A stretch of 64,000 bases of DNA from the NCBI RefSeq assembly GCF_016086655.4, contig NC_052139.2:23378002-23442001 (forward strand), written 5' to 3'. The notes under the pieces were generated by a model. It was not told the DNA's origin. It did not search any database and saw only the letters and a program-made list of their open reading frames with translations. Positions 1 through 13,190 of the stretch are shown piece after piece. The position numbers and the translations under genes were made by a program. Every line of letters begins with the position of its first letter. The first letter of the stretch is position 1. This DNA is from Lepeophtheirus salmonis (lineage: Eukaryota > Arthropoda > Copepoda > Siphonostomatoida > Caligidae).

Positions 1-225
1 ACTCACCTATAAATAATCTGGTAGCTGAGTTACTGTCAATTTAAAACATCACATTAACTCCTTACTATGTAATGAGTGAGACTTGTATTCATTTATTTTC
101 TCTAACTACTGTTTACAACTGATCTAATGTCATGACAGCTGAGCCGCTCTCTGTCAAAACATTCATCAAATTTTCAAGGTTTATCATGTTAATTTTAGGT
201 TTTTTTATTTTTAAAGCCCGTCAGG

Positions 226-1983
226 TAAAATTTACACAAGTTTAGTAAACATGCTTTAATTACTTTGTAAATTGTGATTGAATAAAATTAAAATTTCCCT
301 TATAAAATCGTTATGTCAAAGTAAATTAGGTGTATCATATTACTTGGCCCGATTCAATTATTTTCAAAGGACAAGGACAGTGTGTTTTGTTTTTGAAAAT
401 TAATTGTTTATTACCGTTTAAAAATTTAACCATTTCATGTCTAAATATTAAAAATAAATTATAATAGTAGTGAATTTAAATCAATAAAAATATTAGATTA
501 TGGCTTGAAGTAAAACATGAACTCTATATCAAAACTAAAATTTAGTTTCGATATAAAATTGTATCAATAACTTTGTTAGTATAAGAGAAGAACGAAGAAG
601 AAGGGAAGGAGAGATTATCCATTTTTTGGAATCTTACGCTTGATAAATAATCTTAATAATAGTATATACTCCAAAACGGGAGGAGCACCCTATTAACGAA
701 ATCCTCGCGTCCTGACTCCCTTTTTATTGAAGGCTGATTATAATATATACTTAATTTTAGTTATGATTTATTTAGGTGACCCCGATTCGTCGGTTGCATA
801 GGCATAAACTAATCTTACTTTTTTATCTCCATTTCAAATTTATTCCTAATTTTCCCTTCCAGAATTTCCTTGATAGGTGTTCTTTCATCACATTCACAAG
901 AGAGATGGAAGAAGAACTCTGTGTCATCCTCTCAAAAAGAGTAGAACCTCTCTGGTTCATTTTTTCCTCGCTAGGGTTGGGTTTTGGTTTGGAAATGTTA
1001 CGACTGGTCTGAAACTGTTATGATTTTCCTTGGAACAAACTAAATTTGGTCATTTAAAAAAATAGTTGGACTGGTCACATAAAAAAGTAAGGTCTTGATC
1101 GGGTGAAAGGAAAAATTGGTGTACCCCGGTCCACAGGAAAAAATAAGTCTAGATCTGTTCAGTCGAACAATTTGGTAAAGTTGGGTTCCAAAAAAACGGT
1201 TTTATTTAAAATTTGGTGTATATTGATTGTACGCATAAATTACTTATGACGTCATATATGTTTTGACATTCAGAAAACTGTACAATGACGCCTTATTAAG
1301 CTGAAACGAGATAACTCTGAGGATCCCATCGTTTCTCCTGGAATACGTAATTCCAAGCTCCATATGTGTGATCCAGTAAATGTATATAACACAGAAGTTC
1401 ACTTAATCCGGTCTTCATAAATTAAAAATGGCCACTGGGCCTTTATAATTGTCAAATCAAAAGCACATCTAAATTTTTAACTGTTCTATAATTTGGTTAT
1501 ATAGTTTTAATTTCATATTGTTGATAAAAGGTTTATGGATGTATATATTTTAAATGTTATATGTACATATACAGTATTTCTTCTAGAACATATCATTTAC
1601 TTTTTAAGGTTATGTAGATATTTAAAATCTATAAAAGTTCTTTGTTTAATATAATTAAAAGATCAATAACGTTTGATCTAGAAAAGAAAAAGAAAATTGG
1701 TCTCTTATACCAAATGAGATCCTAGAGTGAGACCAAAAAACATCTGTCCCAGCTTGAAATCTTGTTCTGGACCAAAAATCAGTCAAGAAAAATTACCCTT
1801 ATAGAAACCGTATAACTCAAAATTTGTCAAAAATACTGCCCACTTGATGCTAGTTACGGGCCAGGAGATAAACTCTTACACCAGTAAGTGGTAGCATATG
1901 AGTCTTTTTAACATCTATTGGCTGCAATTGCATTTTTAATTATCATTTAGCCTTGCATCTTATTAGCAAATTGTCTTTGTCAA
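226..1983. other. No gene seen; degraded repeat sequence
   Basis: No supportable gene. A stretch at 1000-1200 has repeated gactggtctg, cggtccac and gatctgttcag words, similar to 52430-52680 and 22950-23160. This suggests a decayed MITE of the tggtccagac type. The 78-codon open frame at 776-1012 shows no motif and no coding character. Confidence 0.5.
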
Positions 1984-2478
1984 AAAAGAGAAAAAAGTGG
2001 AGTATTTCAAAAAATGGACTTTTTCTTAAATGTTCAGAGAGGCAAAAAGAAAACACGTATTGCATGATATACCAGCAGAAATTTCTGTGTTAAAAAAAGC
2101 AATGTTTGGTGCCATTATGAAACTCTGCAATATCGAAAATATAATAGCTTCCAGGAACAACTGAAAGAGCAAAAGGGTAATAAAATAATGATGCGTCTGA
2201 GAAAACAGCTATCTGTTTTCATTTTTAGTCTAGAAGCCTCTGATAATGCGGTGAAAGCCAGTTACTTTATTGGAAACCAACTTGTTTTAGCAATCAAAGT
2301 CTTATGGTATGGGGAATAATTTGTTAAAAACTGCATGTTAGCTGTGGCTGAATATGTGATTCCTGAGAAAAGAATTGATTGTGCCAAAATTAGCACGATA
2401 GTAAAAACCATGGTCGGCAGGGTTTCAGAACCATCAACTGAAACTCTTTTCTTGACATTCTCTGTTGCAATAGAGTAA
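1984..2478 (+). pseudogene. hAT-type transposase relic (GTF2I/ZBED-like family), frameshifted
   Basis: Plus-strand reading, with stops and at least one frame change, gives FFLNVQRGKKKTRIA, HYETLQYRKYNSFQEQL, SLEASDNAVKASYFIGNQL, FVKNCMLAVAEYVIPEK and AKISTIVKTMVGRVSEPS. In intact relatives (BED zinc-finger hAT transposases and the derived GTF2IRD2/ZBED5 type proteins) the same order occurs: HYExxH zinc-finger end, a Q-S-V-F...ASxxxVKASY segment, then GEFVKxCM...PEK...ISLSxxTVxxR. A stop interrupts the GE*FVKN junction. Only the N-terminal third is recognised, with no catalytic domain. Exact family placement is inference from motif memory. Confidence 0.6.
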
Positions 2479-3872
2479 AAGTGTTGTTAAAATTGAAAAT
2501 AATTTTTTTGAGATCTTAGGTTTTTTATAACTTAATAAATTAAAAGAAAACTCCCATTATAAAGATTTTTATATATAATCTTTCTTCTTTCCACTAAATA
2601 CACAAATAACACAAATGAAAATAAAAATTCTCATCACGAATTTAATAGCATTTTTTTAAACTCATTTTTTTCGCTGATTTCAAATCTGATTATTTTTTGT
2701 GCCATGTAGAGTTTTTGAAATACAGTAGTTTGTATAATTCTATCAATTTTTTGAGATATGATATGACGTATGACACATGGGGGAAGATTGAAGATTTTCA
2801 ACGACATTCTGCACTCACGTTACTTTGTGAGCATCAAGTAAGTTCTTGACTCCATTTTAATCAACTTGTTGTTTCCAAGGATATTTTCACGATTCTATTC
2901 GAAAGCCAGTGGAACCTTCAATTCCCGTGGACGTAAGCCTTTTTAAAATTCATGGTCATTCAAAACTTCTCATATTTGTGGCCCAACAAAAATTCCTTCC
3001 TTCATTTTTGCTGTATTAACCCTTCGAAACCCTTTAGAATAGACTTTCCCCATTTTTTTTTTTACAAAATTCTTTGTTAAACTAAGTTGAATGCGGAGAG
3101 GTGATGAAATTTTTTAGGGGGGGGGGATCCACTAAAGGGAATGACTGGACACTTCTTGTCCTTAGGGCGTAAATAGAAGATGCCAGTCACTTCTAGTGTA
3201 ACGTTCCATTATGGCACGACTGTTCCACTGACATAGGGAACAACAAAATTTAGTGATTCTGAATTACATACCCATATGTATTCCTATAACTTTTAGATCT
3301 CTACAGATTTCCATTGATAGCTTTCATATTAAACTGCTTTTACAAGTATTTCTAAATTGTCAAATGTTTCTTTTAAATGGACAAAAAGAGCAATTGGAAG
3401 AGACAGCATTTCATTTGAATTTTTTTATTATTTTTGGTATTTTAGAAATTTACAGAGGGAGTTGAGTACAAATTTTGAGACTTGTAAATTCATTTTTTGT
3501 TTAAAAACATATTCTTTCAATATAAATAGACTTGATCCTATTTTTAGATTCACCAAAAATAAATAAGCAAACTTATAAAAAACAAAATAAGCTTCGTTCT
3601 AAAAATCGTACCTCCTATTAGAAATATATAGAAATATTTTGAATCAGCTGCAAAAAATCTGTAATACAAATATAAATTTTAATTCTGATTAAAAATCTAT
3701 GTTTACTTATGTTATTAGTAACAGAAACTATTACAAATTAAGAAAAGTTAGACTTATTTTTAGTTTAATATAGTTTTGCAATGATTTTACTTGCCTACTG
3801 CTTGAGATTAGCTTAATCTGTATTTGGCTCCCCAAACCAATATGAGCTTGACACCCTTGGTGTAATTGAAAC

Positions 3873-4032
3873 TAGTGATGGGACAATTAATTGGAATTTG
3901 AGAATTGGTTTTTTTTTCCTGGATATAATCCTGAGGACACCCCCGCAAAATGTTTTTTTTAAAATATTATTAAAAATATTAAAGAATCGGAATGGTTTTT
4001 TTTTTTTTTTTTTTGGAATCGTCCAATCACTA
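3873..4032. mobile_element. Short hAT-like MITE with near-perfect 8-bp TSD
   Basis: This 160-bp element begins tagtgatgggacaattaatt and ends ggaatcgtccaatcacta, so its ends are imperfect terminal inverted repeats. The flanks are attgaaac and attggaac, an 8-bp duplication with one mismatch, as expected for hAT insertion. The middle is A/T-rich with a long T run. Its ends match those of the larger element at 55274-55820, which makes them one family. Confidence 0.7.
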
Positions 4033-4654
4033 ATTGGAACCCACATTTGACAAATAAATATTATTTTTTCAAGTTCTCTTCTAACTTCTTTTAATTTGAA
4101 GTCCCACATAAAATAATCCAAGCATTATTATTTTTGTCTGTATCTATTCTTTTTCTAAGGATATTACATTTATACTTTCATTTTGTTTAAAAAAAATAAC
4201 TTTTTGCCCTTCTTTTCGTGGTGTGTAAATAATAATAATAAGAAAATAACCCCTTCTCAAAGTGTCAAAGAAATTCAAAGATGACATATATATGTATATT
4301 GTATATGATACCAAAAGAATAAAATAAAAAGTGGGAAGAATTGAAGGAGCACATGTAAGTTTTGTTTTTTCTCTAACCTTTTTGGTCTTCATTAGATATG
4401 TATGTACATATATACATCATATTTGTATTTTTTTTGTCTCTGATCATAAAAGAGAGAGAGAAAGAAAGTGGTATAAAAAAGTTGGATATGATTATATAAA
4501 AAGAAAAAAAAAACCTATGAATTTAATTAACCTATTCTCCTTTTCAACCATAATTTGAAATACATTATTTCAGATACATTTTTATATAGGGTATGCGTAG
4601 ATCTGTATAAAATATAACGAGCAGGTTTGTAAAAAAGAAAGTAACTTGGTAACC

Positions 4655-4835
4655 CTGACGATTTGAAGATAAGAGGAGATCACTTTAGCTGTTATGACGT
4701 TTTATTAGATCAACCGCAAGAAGCTCTGCAATAAAGGAATAACAAATTCAACTGCGGATACAGCAATGATTTAGGTAGGAATTGAAGTGACTTCAATCCT
4801 TAATTCTACTCCGAGTCCAACAAGGAACGAGGGCG
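4655..4835 (+). repeat. Dispersed bipartite repeat copy
   Basis: Contains both modules of a family found throughout the window: agctgttatgacgttttatt followed by agatcaaccgc, then about 80 bp on aggaattgaagtgacttcaa with tccttaattctactccgagt and ccaacaagg. Starts near ccctgacgatttgaag. Confidence 0.65.
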
Positions 4836-6305
4836 GGATTATCACATCTATCCTGCATGTACACATCTAAGTGTATGTACATAAAATGGAATTAGTGAGT
4901 GTGTCCTGTATTGGTGCCCACACTGTTAAGCCTACGAGTCTGAAAACTTTCCACGAGGTGCCTCTTTTGAGCCTGATCAGGCTAAAAAGGGATGCTGATT
5001 TTTTTTGGCCTCATATAATTCTATAGCCAAAACACATACAACTGTTTTTGGAGCTCAATGAGAGTATATAAGAGTTTGATTTTTCATCAAAAAGTGACCT
5101 GCGTCAAAGACAAATATACGAATAAGGACAATTTCTAAATTTATTCTAAATAAAAAAAGGTATGGACAAAGAAAGAAATGTGGGGATAATTGCAGTTTCG
5201 CTAACTTCAAAATTATTTCCTGAAAGAAACAGAACAATAGCCCAAAGACAGTTGGTACTTGGCCAATTCTTCCCAACTATGGAATTAGGATTCAATAATT
5301 GTTGGAAATTGTTCACAGCTTAGCAAAAGTTAATTGAAATTCAAACAATCAACGTTATGTATAGTATTGGATTTTTTTAAATGTTCCTTTAATTGGTTAG
5401 ATGGAGTTGCACTGATTGAGTATAAACATTATACTATTACATTTACTCCATCTGATCTAGGAATCTTCATTGAAATCCATATGCATAATATATATTTCTT
5501 TTTCTAGAAACGACCGGGGCGTGAACCTACGCAACTGGAGCTCAAGAGAATAATTTTAAAGGCCATATTGTGGTCAATATCAGTTCTTATGTATCATAGC
5601 TCATCCCAAATTTGAATAAAAGAGCCTATAATTAATTCAAATATATCCATGAAATACGTAATGTAAATGAGAAAGGACATTGTGATTTTCTCCTCTTTTG
5701 ATTTTTGTCAAATGATGTTTTTTATATTGACGAAACACATGTTTAAATAACGATAGATGGAAATTGTAGCTACTGTCTAGTTTCCCATTTTATCATGTCC
5801 AGTTGTAATTTTTTGAAGCTGTCTTAGGGACATAATTTCTAAGACTCTCACCATTTTCATACATAAAGTCAGATATTATTTCCAATAATAGGAGATATTG
5901 TTTTTACATAAGATAATTGCTTATGTTACTTGATAAAAACTGTCAAACAATATTTTCCTTCTTTCGATAGTTTTCTAATCTAAATTAAATGCTGCCTTCT
6001 TTCATTACACATCACGTTTGAGTAGTTAAAATATTTTTAAGGAATATAAAAAATGTATGATATATTTATGGGTGATCCAACGGTAAACTTTGAAATGCAA
6101 TCCAAACATAAAAATTTTTGTAACTGTCATCAAAAAAGACAGAGATATCAGCATTAATTTATCAAATATTTACTATAATTTGAATTAACACATTAGCCTC
6201 AACAACACAACATTATTTATTTAAGCTGTTAATTTCATTCTGTTTTATTTATGTTTCCTTTTCAACGTACAAGCTTGATATATACAAAACCATATTAGAC
6301 ATTTG

Positions 6306-6570
6306 TGTGGGCTTATTAAAGACGAAGGGTACCAGTGGAGTTATAATGATTATAAGTCCTTTGTTGTACACAGAATAGAATTGAGGAACGATATCAGAGT
6401 AATTCATAACAGATCCATGTATAGTTCATTCTTCCTCTCCTCCTTTGTCACAAACGATTGTAGCTGATCCCATGAAACGTCATGCCAGCTAAGCTGCTCT
6501 CCTCTAAATTTTTTTCAAGCTGTCAGGGCTGTCATGTTGATATTTGGTTTCTTTTTCTTTTTATATGCTC
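6306..6570 (-). repeat. Dispersed bipartite repeat copy, inverted
   Basis: Inverted copy: gtcctttgttgtacacagaa, tagaattgaggaacgatatc and agagtaattc, then gattgtagctgatcccatga and aacgtcatgccagctaagct. It continues into a ctgtcatgttgatatttggt tail. A more diverged copy follows at about 6620-6790. Confidence 0.65.
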
Positions 6571-8249
6571 AAAATGCTAGCGATTAACATTACTGGTTAT
6601 ATGAGTTGAACTCAGAGTATATTGGAGAGGGAGTAGTTCTTGCCAATAAACTGGCTTAATAAGGAGTGGAACTTTTGTGCATTATCTCACAGCTGTTTGC
6701 AGATAAATGTATCCTGAAAATTAAGCTGCTGTCAAACATTTTTAAAATTTTTAGGATTACTAAGTTAATTTTAGGGTTTTTTAATATATCAAAAATACTT
6801 ATGATTTATAACCCTATTCAAATGTACAAGTGATGTTAAGAAATCACACATTCTTTAATACAATTTAATTTCACTTACATTCATACAAATTAGTATTCAT
6901 TACTCAATAGACCTTGAATTTATGTTTTTGACTTATGTAGCACATATTTCATAAAAACAAAAAGATACAAGAAAATTGCTTGTAAATATTTATCGTAGTC
7001 AATTTAGTAGTGACTGTGATGGATTTATATTTGGCAACCAGGAATAAATTGACTCTTGAGAACGAAGAGGAATTGATTTTTAATATTCTAATTAAAATTA
7101 TATAAAACTATTTATAATTGATTTATTTATGAATTTTCTTTCCTAGCCCTAACCAATAAAAAGTTAAATATTAAACAAAGTAAATACTTTTATTATTTGT
7201 TAAGGTAATTTTGTATACTTAATAAAGAATCAGTATAAAAAATTGTATCGGATCGTATCAAATTTTGGTATTGGTACATTTCAATTATTAATACCTCCTC
7301 TCTTTCTTGAAGAAACTCCAAAACTTCACATAGCTACCATAAGAGTTCCTGTGAATCCACCCGTAGATATTCAAAAATGACTTTACGGTATACAAATAGA
7401 TAAACTTGTTCCTTAATATAGATTTTGGAAGTCTTAAACCTGCTTATAATGGAGATCTGTCCAAAAAAAAAAGGAAAAAAATCTCAATATCTCAATATCT
7501 CAATTGGAGACTGCGTCCAGCGAAAAATTGAAAGTCAATTCCCACAACCTTTTAATAATAAGAAAATGCCTTTGCTAAGTGAAACGAGGCGAAGAGAAGT
7601 AGGAGTCTCAACTTTTTCGAGATATTCGGACAGTTAGGACTTTGGAGGACCATGGAGGACCATGAAGGTATCATTATATGAAGGCGGGTGTGAGTTTGTC
7701 TCTTATAGGTTATTGGGGAAGGGAAGAGACTCGAAGTAGATCCAGGAGGCCGGAGGAGATATCATATTTCATCTTATAAGCACGACTACTTTTTCTTGTA
7801 TCTTTGCCTCGTCCCTCAGTCACCAGATCCTCTACATAATGAGACATTTCATGACAAAGTACAAATTGTCTGAATATCTAGGAAAAGTTGAGAAACCTCT
7901 CCTAGAGCAATACTATATTCATCGCCTTGCGATGCTTCACTTAGCGATTCTATTTTCTTACTAATAAAAAGTTACGATACTTGAATTTCAACTTACCTCT
8001 AAGGCTGATTCTAATTGCGAGATAGAAAAAGAAAGTAAGACTTGCAGGGAAATTTAAGCATAATGATGTAATTCCTACATATTTTTTAAGTCGTGACGGT
8101 TTTTTTTTTGGAATTGTTAATTTGAAAAATGAATTTTCTTTTCCTTAGTTGTTGTTATCATTATTTAACCCCTGGGTACTGTACTTCCTTTCCTACTAAA
8201 TTCAATTCAATTAAAAACTTGATTGAACATTCGTATATGCTTATAAAGG

Positions 8250-8500
8250 ACGGAGATTCACCCTGTGGATTTTTTACCGAGTTATAATTGTAAGGCCTTG
8301 TTGGACTCCTAATAGAATTTAAGATCTACATCGGAATAATTCTTACGAATCTTGACGTTGTTTTCCTTAACCTCCTCTAACCTCGTTACAGTTTATCTTT
8401 TGAAACTTGATGCATATAAGCTGCTCTCCAAAATATTCTTCTATTTGCCAGGCTTACTATGTTGATTTTTGGTTTCATTTTTTTGACAAGCCCAAAACAC
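8250..8500 (-). repeat. Dispersed bipartite repeat copy, inverted
   Basis: Shows accctgtgg, gccttgttggactcctaata, gatctacatcggaataattc and ctgctctcc, then the tactatgttgatttttggtt tail shared with copies at 165-215 and 6520-6560. Diverged in the tgatctaatgaaacg core. Confidence 0.55.
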
Positions 8501-9229
8501 ACTCAATTTTAATCACTAATTATAGAGTGTACCCCAAATGAAATACTCAATAACTATAGAAATAAACATCATAAAAATAAATTTATTTGAAATGAAAAAT
8601 AAATTCAATAATACAAAAAACTTTAACGCGTTAAATGAAAATTTATGACCCTTGTTCTTCCTCAACAATACACCCATAAAATGAGACACATAACTCAAAT
8701 TAATGTCATTTTATAGGCACAATAAATGCATTAAACAAACAAGATCAAGGTCAGAATTCAAGATCACACATAGATAAAAAAATGTTCAGCATTGGACACT
8801 TTTGACTAATAACATACTCTAGAAATAAAGGTTGATTTGTAGGGAGTCCATTCCAGTTAAAATTTTAAATAGAGTTGAAACTTAAATTCAAACTGAATCA
8901 AAGATACACCATAGTAAATGTAATTAGATACGTATTTTTACATACTATACTAATGTTCTGACAGTTGAACCAACTTGGAACAGGGCTTCAACAAGAACAT
9001 CTGTAAAAAGTTTAGTGTCCATCTGGAACAGATTATTGCCAAGAACAGATTGAGTGAAAATTGCCTGTCATAATCAATTTAATTGAGTCAAATTAAAATA
9101 CAAATGTCTTTTTCAATTTATCATCTCTTATCTAGCCTAACAGTGAGTGTCACTTCACAGACCGTATTATTTTCTGTTAAATTAAGATTCAAACCAATGT
9201 TATTTCAATAATGTGGACGCTCTAAGATG

Positions 9230-12170
9230 ACTTATTCCTCTAATTTTTCCTAACCTCCATAAACTGTTGAGAGCCACTGGTTTAGTATGTAGATAATATA
9301 AGTAATGCGTACATATGTAATAATTAAGGCATTTATAAAAATACCATGCACATATACAAACGTTTCCTCACACCCACATAAATTGTACATCTCCTTGTAA
9401 TGTTGTTTATGTAATTTACATGGGTATGTCTCTAATAAGGATGGATATTGTGAGTGTCTCTGTTATCCCTATCTACTTATTCAGGTTCTCTAGAATTAAA
9501 TTGATCCGGGGGGTAACAAGGAGAGAAGTATAGATATAAGTAACATAGTGGTTGGAAGGAAATGAAGAGGCTATCAGTCCTAAGGAAGAAAGCCAATTAA
9601 AGATTCCCCTCAATGATTTCTGTATGTTTCTTTCCTTAAAACATTTCCTATCTATTATACTTTTTTCCCCTTCCTCGCATAGCATACAAGTACATACATG
9701 CATGAAGATATGTTGTTCTGTAGTTTTTTTTAAGCACATACAAAATATATAACGACATATAAATAAGATGCTTGTAATTTAATAGAAGTGGTTAGTACGG
9801 ATTATTTCTTTTCTTCTTCATCTTACCTTCAAGGAAGTAGGTGCAATGATTAAAATCCCTCTCACTGTTATCTCATTGGAAGTAAATCCCTGCTGATGTG
9901 CTCCATGTAATGAGCTTCACCACAGAAACGTTCCCAACTGTGACGAATTCATTATTTCCCTTGATGATAATGAGGCATGTCGCACCACATGATTGGTTAA
10001 ATAACTCATTTTTGCAAATGATATTAGTTACAGGGATTTTTAAGAAAATTGAGTATACTATTACATATTTCATAACCAGCGATAGTACCCTGCATTAATG
10101 TTGTGTCTCTCCTTATTTAGGGTGGAAGACTGCAGTACCGTCCAGTTTCGTTATAAAAACTTTTAAAGTTTTTCCCATGAAAGTGTCACTCAACTTTTTC
10201 TACTGTTTTCTTTTTTTAAATCAGTTCTAGTACTGACAGTCCGAAGGACCGGTCTCAAAGACCAATAGGACCAATCCTCAGATTAAAATGGATTGAAAAG
10301 AATAAATGAGAACTCATGCATCCCTATCCAGCACTGCCTGGATTAATTAGGTGTTGGCTAAATAACAAATTTTGATTACATAAAATAAAAAATAACTCCC
10401 AAAAAATCTCCAGTGTTACTCTTCGTTTTTCAAGAGCACACTCACACGTAACTACTCATTACTTATATCCATTCAAATGACGTGGGCTGTCCTCATGAAT
10501 GAAAGAATAATAATAAGATTTTGAAAAAATATATATAATATGTTGGGATAAACAAAGATTTGAGGAAAATTTTATATGGATCACAATATGGTATTGTGAA
10601 AAACAAGATCATAGATACTATCCCTTTTACACTACAGACAATTATCAAGTTCAACTGATGAGTAATTTAGTTTAAAGAATACTAAATTTTAAAAACAAAC
10701 AAAATTCATTTGAATATACCAGCTTTATATTTGATTCAAATCTTAGCATATAGGGGAAATGCACATGAATTATGAAGGATATACATAGACCAATAAAAAA
10801 ACCCCGGATACATTGCTCTACGACAACATATTTATTTCTTATTTCAAATATATTTATATGATTTACATCAGAGTGGATTATATACAGTGTATGCATACAT
10901 AATACTAGAAACCTGTAAGCAAAGGCTCAAGCGCGCCTGATACAAATGGAGAAGGCAAACTATTAAATTACAACTATGACCAAAATTATTATATTTAAAT
11001 AGTCAAACATATACATACATATTTAAAAAATCAGGCCTGTGAAATTAATAAATCAGAGTTTTTATGACATTATTTAATGCCAATATAGAGCTATCAATTT
11101 CTTTTTTTTTAAATATAGGTATACTTTCGACTATTTGCATCAAATAAATGGGTATTTCTTTCATATTTCATGTTATTTTAGTAGTTATTTCTCCGTTCTT
11201 CTACTCAATAGTATACATATTTGATTATATATGGACATACCTGCAATATCTCATCTTCTTAGATCAAAATATGTTTATGATATACATCATGGTGCACTAT
11301 ACTATACAGTACACCACCCGGTGACTCGTTTTCATATATTCAATCGGAGAGACAGACTTTGCTTTATTAGTATATATATATATGTAAGTAGGTATAATTA
11401 AGTAATTATATCATTGAATGAAAGAAACATAAAAATACTACATACGCTAAGGAGTTGGACAAGAGAACGAAGGAGCATGCATGCCCTCAATTGTATAAAA
11501 TAATAACATTAAAATATATATATATATATACGTATGTATAATGTGAATAAAATAGACTTCATGTCGTAAAAAGACGCGTAGAATATTATGTAGCATATGA
11601 CTAAGAAATATATTTGGTTCTAACATATATAGATACAGGAATTATTTTTCACTTTATAGGTACTCTGAATTGAGTATGTCATGGCTTCGGATTCAATATC
11701 TCTAATACTGAGAGGAAAGTCATTTTATGCATAAGAGTTCATTCACACATTCTATAGTATTTATTTGTCTTCACTCTGAGCCCTCAAATCGGAGTATTCT
11801 AGATACATGGAAGTCTATCAACGTCATTTTGTTTGCCTTTATTTTCCCACATGAGTCATATATTCTTCTTTTTTTATTTACTTTATACACTTACAGTATT
11901 TAGTTCTTAGTAATACTATAATTTGTATTTAAATACATTTTTCGTTTATAATTCTTTGGAAAAAAAAGAAATATATAAAACGAAATCCATGGTAAGGATT
12001 TTTGAGAATTTTTTTTGGACAAAGTAAGCAAAAAAGTGTTATGTAGAATCAAGACTTAAAAAAAAAGATTTCCTTCCTTTCATTTTTGGCTTTGGTAGTT
12101 TTAAACATATTAAAAGACGTCGTCCTCATTAGTAGTTAGAGCAAATTTTAATTTGGTGAGATATATTCAG
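9230..12170. other. No gene seen; AT-rich with microsatellites
   Basis: Open frames here are short, hydrophobic by base composition and overlap on both strands. A short tgacagtccgaaggaccggt block at 10236 belongs to the agtcc/ggact MITE family. AT dinucleotide tracts occur near 11375 and 11515. Nothing else recognised. Confidence 0.5.
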
Positions 12171-12364
12171 GAGTCTTGTTACGTGGATTCATCTCATCAA
12201 TACCACCACGGATTATATGTCCAACATTTTGCATGAAGATCAAGATTTCGCAATTTGTCCCAAAAGTATTTATCCTTTGGTGCAGATTCAAAAGGGACTA
12301 TTTAATAGTCGATATTGTGGCTCTAATTCCTCTAACTGGCTGGCTTCCTCACATATCCAATAAT
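12171..12364 (+). other. Exon-like open segment, tentative
   Basis: A 64-codon open stretch begins after atattcag and ends before gtaatc, so it has plausible splice borders. Its translation contains FKRDYLIVDIVALIPLTGW, which loosely resembles the S2-S3 region of cyclic-nucleotide-gated or HCN-type channels, where DxxxxIP motifs are common. No neighbouring exon of such a channel was found, and the resemblance is weak. It sits just past the 3' end of innexin gene 1 on the opposite strand. It may be a chance open frame. Confidence 0.15.
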
Positions 12365-12849
12365 GTAATCATAGTTTACTTCCGAAAAAAGAGCCTAACG
12401 GAGAAAATTTTATATAGGTGGATTTCCCCTCGAACAATAAAATAAAAGAATCATCAGAAGCTGTTCTACAAATTGGCTCTATTTATTTCATACCAGTTTA
12501 GGAAAAATGAGCAATTTTTCCTAAAAAGAACAGAGTGAGTAATTTTTTGAGAGATAGAGCGATCCCTCACAAATCCTAAGTCTAGTAATGCATTTTTAAT
12601 TTTAAAGTTAAAATTTTGTCAAAAATAATTGTTTATACTAAAATGTGCATATAAAAAAAAGAACAGGACTAATCATTGCAGATATTTGTAGTTTAAATTT
12701 TTGAAAATGTTCAACACACTATATTCGGCCCCTATTTTACTAAAGTATATTATTGTACATAATAAAAGAAAAAAAAAGACTCATTTGGGAAACGGAGAAA
12801 GGCTGTCCAGAGGTACCTAGATTTCCATGCTTAAGGCAAATCACTCTCC

Positions 12850-13190
12850 TTAAAGGGAATGAACCTTTCCTTCCTTGCTCAATTTTACAAGGAAGTCATA
12901 AAAGAAACGCTTGTTCAAATTTTTACTCATTTGATAGAGTACAAACCAGTCTCCAACTTTGCAAGAATCGAGATAGCTCCGTATATGTCTCAAATCCTCT
13001 CCTTCCTTAAAGAACCGATGCATTTTCATTTGCATCAACCAAAAACGTATCCGTCTGCTTGTGGTGATGAATATCTGGGAAATGATTTTGACTATTCCTA
13101 TACAAAAAAGACAGACATACCAGAACCAGAGCCAGACGTAGATTTTATCGATGATGATATTGAGTGAGAGAATGCAGAGGGCCGTGTATC
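12850..13190 (-). CDS. Innexin gene 1 terminal exon: TM4 and C-terminus
   Basis: This terminal exon begins after tttcag in phase 1 and ends at a stop codon at 12850-12852. It encodes YTALCILSLNIIIDKIYVW, a very hydrophobic TM4 (LWFWYVCLFCIGIVKII), a basic stretch (TTSRRIRFWLMQMKM) and a tail containing SCKVGDWFVLYQMSKN and NKRFFYDFLVKL. The GDWFVLYQxxKN block is a strongly conserved cytoplasmic innexin signature, identical over much of its length to gene 2. The tail after the signature is short (about 25 residues). An aataaa on the minus strand at 12487-12482 could serve as a poly(A) signal; use of that site is unproven. Confidence 0.93.

Noticed and set aside
12859..13167. 102-codon plus-strand open frame ending in an Asp/Glu-rich stretch
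   Set aside because: It is antisense to the terminal exon of innexin gene 1, whose motifs are unmistakable on the other strand.
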